A stretch of 64,000 nt of DNA from positions 51,379-115,378 of the forward strand of contig CAJTUV010000006.1 in NCBI GenBank assembly GCA_910579515.1, given 5' to 3'. The translations under genes and the position numbers were made by a program. Below, one piece after another: positions 63,053-64,000 of this stretch. This stretch comes from an uncultured Hungatella sp. (lineage in GTDB: Bacteria > Bacillota > Clostridia > Lachnospirales > Lachnospiraceae). Numbering within the stretch: the stretch's first letter is position 1; every line of letters starts with the position of its first letter. The notes under the pieces were generated by a model that had not been told where the DNA came from, did not search any database, and saw nothing but the letters and a program-made list of their open reading frames with translations.

Positions 63053-63088
63053 AACCCCATGGGAGTTTGAGGCTTCCATGGGGTTTTT
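63053..63088 (+). terminator. Terminator after rlmH
   Basis: AACCCCATGG (63053-63062) pairs with CCATGGGGTT (63076-63085), followed by TTTTT. Confidence 0.8.
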
Positions 63089-63124
63089 ACTGTTTGTGAT
63101 AATAAAGTTCTTACAACGTAGGTT

Positions 63125-63406
63125 TTATTGCAGAGTCTGTGTTTCTTCTGGCGGGATATATTCTATCAAATCAGTCAGATTACACTCTAATACATAACAC
63201 AGGCGTTTCAGAATATCAATATCCAAACGTTGTATCTTGTTATACCTGTAATTTCTTAATTGTGTTCTCTGCATTTCTGTGCGAAAGGATAACTGATTGA
63301 GAGAAATGTTTTTTTCTTCTAATATTTCAGCTAAGTGAATTTTTATATCGCCATAACCATCTGAACTGACAGGAAGCTGGCGTAAAGGATTTTCTTTCTT
63401 GGGCAT
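63125..63406 (-). CDS. Small XRE/Cro-type helix-turn-helix regulator
   Basis: 93 aa. The HTH covers residues 18-80 (DIKIHLAEILEEKNISLNQL, then LRNYRYNKIQRLDIDILKRL), in the HTH_26/Cro-C1 form. The first 15 residues are not conserved-looking and no Shine-Dalgarno stands ahead of the ATG at 63406. The start may therefore be wrong or the 5' end rearranged. A SymE-like reading frame begins 10 bp away in the opposite direction. Confidence 0.7.
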   Translation of the reverse strand: MPKKENPLRQLPVSSDGYGDIKIHLAEILEEKNISLNQLSFRTEMQRTQLRNYRYNKIQRLDIDILKRLCYVLECNLTDLIEYIPPEETQTLQ

Positions 63407-63415
63407 GGCGGCAGG

Positions 63416-63565
63416 ATGAAAGCATACTCATTTACAACAAGGAATGGGAAAAATGTGCCGCAGATTATCCTGCAGGGGAACTGGGTGGAGCAGTGGGGCT
63501 TTGAGATTGGCTGCAGCATGTCTGTGGAGTGTTACCAGAATAAGCTGGTTATTCTGAAAGATTAA
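63416..63565 (+). CDS. SymE-like mini-protein (AbrB-fold toxin family)
   Basis: 49 residues: an opening MKAYSFTTRNGKNVP, then QIILQGNWVEQWGFEIGC and a final VECYQNKLVILKD. The pattern P-x-I-x-L-x-G-x-W-x-x-x-x-G-F-x-x-G ... L-V-I is that of the SymE family of type I addiction toxins. It is shorter than E. coli SymE (113 aa), and only a weak GCAGG lies before the ATG. It may be a trimmed remnant or a small active gene. No promoter was recognised in the 9-bp gap to the XRE gene. Confidence 0.6.
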   Translation: MKAYSFTTRNGKNVPQIILQGNWVEQWGFEIGCSMSVECYQNKLVILKD

Positions 63566-63577
63566 AAAGGAAAAAAT

Positions 63578-63598
63578 GCCGGGAGACAGTTTCTCGGC
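63578..63598 (+). terminator. Weak hairpin after the SymE-like gene
   Basis: GCCGGGAG (63578-63585) pairs with CTCGGC (63593-63598) with wobble; TTATTG follows. A weak terminator. Confidence 0.45.
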
Positions 63599-63601
63599 TT
63601 A

Positions 63602-63630
63602 TTGTAATTTGCCGGAAGTCTGTGTATAAT
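63602..63630 (+). promoter_or_regulatory. Promoter of the Rpn-type gene
   Basis: TTGTAA (63602-63607), 17 bp, TATAAT (63625-63630). Confidence 0.65.
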
Positions 63631-63705
63631 AGAAATAGATAATAGCGATTTAGAAAAATACACATTTTCCGGCAGTGGTTTATGGAAAGAAAGCAGGTGG
63701 ATAAA

Positions 63706-64000
63706 ATGGGAGACATGGAAACAAAGCAGACAAAATGGGAAGAATTAAGCATATCCAATGATTTCCTGTTTGGCAAGGTCATGCAGAATCCGGAATTGTG
63801 CAAAGAGTTATTGCAAAGGATTCTCCCGGATTTGAACATTGAACGCATTGAATATCCAGAATTGCAGAAAAGTATTAACATGGATATGGATGCTCGTAGT
63901 GTGAGGCTGGATGTGTATGTAAAAGATGAGAAAGAAGTTGTTTACGACATAGAAATGCAGGTAAGCCATACAAAGGAACTTCCTAAGAGAAGCCGGTATT
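63706..64000 (+). CDS. Rpn/PD-(D/E)XK nuclease family protein (partial, 3' end outside window)
   Basis: The first 98 residues are visible. ISNDFLFGKVMQNPELCKEL and the later RLDVYVKDEKEVVYDIEMQ are the hallmarks of the Rpn family (recombination-promoting nuclease, formerly called a putative transposase). The D of RLDVYV and E-x-Q of DIEMQ fit its catalytic site. ATG 63706 is preferred with AGCAGGTGG upstream; ATG 63682 is in frame. Such genes are multi-copy in Lachnospiraceae genomes. Confidence 0.8.
   Translation, partial: MGDMETKQTKWEELSISNDFLFGKVMQNPELCKELLQRILPDLNIERIEYPELQKSINMDMDARSVRLDVYVKDEKEVVYDIEMQVSHTKELPKRSRY

Overview
The window looks like a chromosomal segment of an anaerobic Firmicute of the Lachnospiraceae type. 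The reasons are moderate GC, AAGGAGG-type ribosome binding sites, sigma-A promoters with 17-bp spacing, a Clostridium-type HemZ, a giant acyl-CoA dehydratase activase, RNase Y, and the recA-recX-rny and nudF-spoIIM-xerD gene orders. The genus cannot be decided from the sequence. No tRNA, rRNA, CRISPR array, intact transposon or prophage was seen.

Layout. 1-13.3 kb is mostly core: a partial acyl-CoA dehydratase activase (-), a CorA-type channel, a rhomboid-like pseudoprotease, pyruvate kinase, a LysA-like decarboxylase, an intracellular-type subtilase, RelA/SpoT, a metallo-hydrolase and HemZ. 13.4-25.4 kb holds a GH105 hydrolase (-), hisS-aspS, recA (with a LexA-type box) and recX, rny, a cell-wall-binding protein, nudF, a SpoIIM-like gene, xerD and an hsp20 gene (-) under a CIRCE-like operator. 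25.5-32.8 kb is a DNA-processing block: a large SF1 helicase/nuclease fusion followed by sbcD-sbcC. 32.9-33.7 kb is a DUF3737 beta-helix protein.

33.7-41.7 kb is a nickel unit: a promoter, a structured leader with an attenuator-like terminator, then larE-larB-larC (nickel-pincer nucleotide cofactor synthesis) and a five-gene NikABCDE-type ABC importer. LarC is a histidine-rich, short (LarC1-only) form, and no larA client enzyme is present. 41.6-43.4 kb is a decaying sugar-uptake locus: a multiply deleted lacI remnant, an N-terminally truncated permease and a permease lacking its EAA loop. It is followed by an apparently intact GH31 glycosidase. Then come an AGCS amino-acid symporter (-) and a divergent LysR regulator.

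48.3-57.7 kb is one long operon for an Mrp/Mbh-type cation/proton antiporter. Its gene order matches the ion-translocating half of archaeal Mbh hydrogenases, but it carries four NuoL/M/N-like subunits and no redox subunits. 58-59.5 kb is a Type II restriction-modification pair (MvaI/BcnI-like nuclease and m4C-type methyltransferase) with overlapping 3' ends. The right end holds thiT under a TPP riboswitch (-), a YdcZ transporter, comEA, an orphan response regulator, rlmH, a small XRE regulator, a SymE-like mini-protein and the start of an Rpn/PD-(D/E)XK nuclease gene running off the window.

Best leads for something undescribed are the leader in front of larE, the four-subunit Mrp/Mbh antiporter, the helicase-nuclease next to SbcCD, and the deletion-riddled sugar locus.
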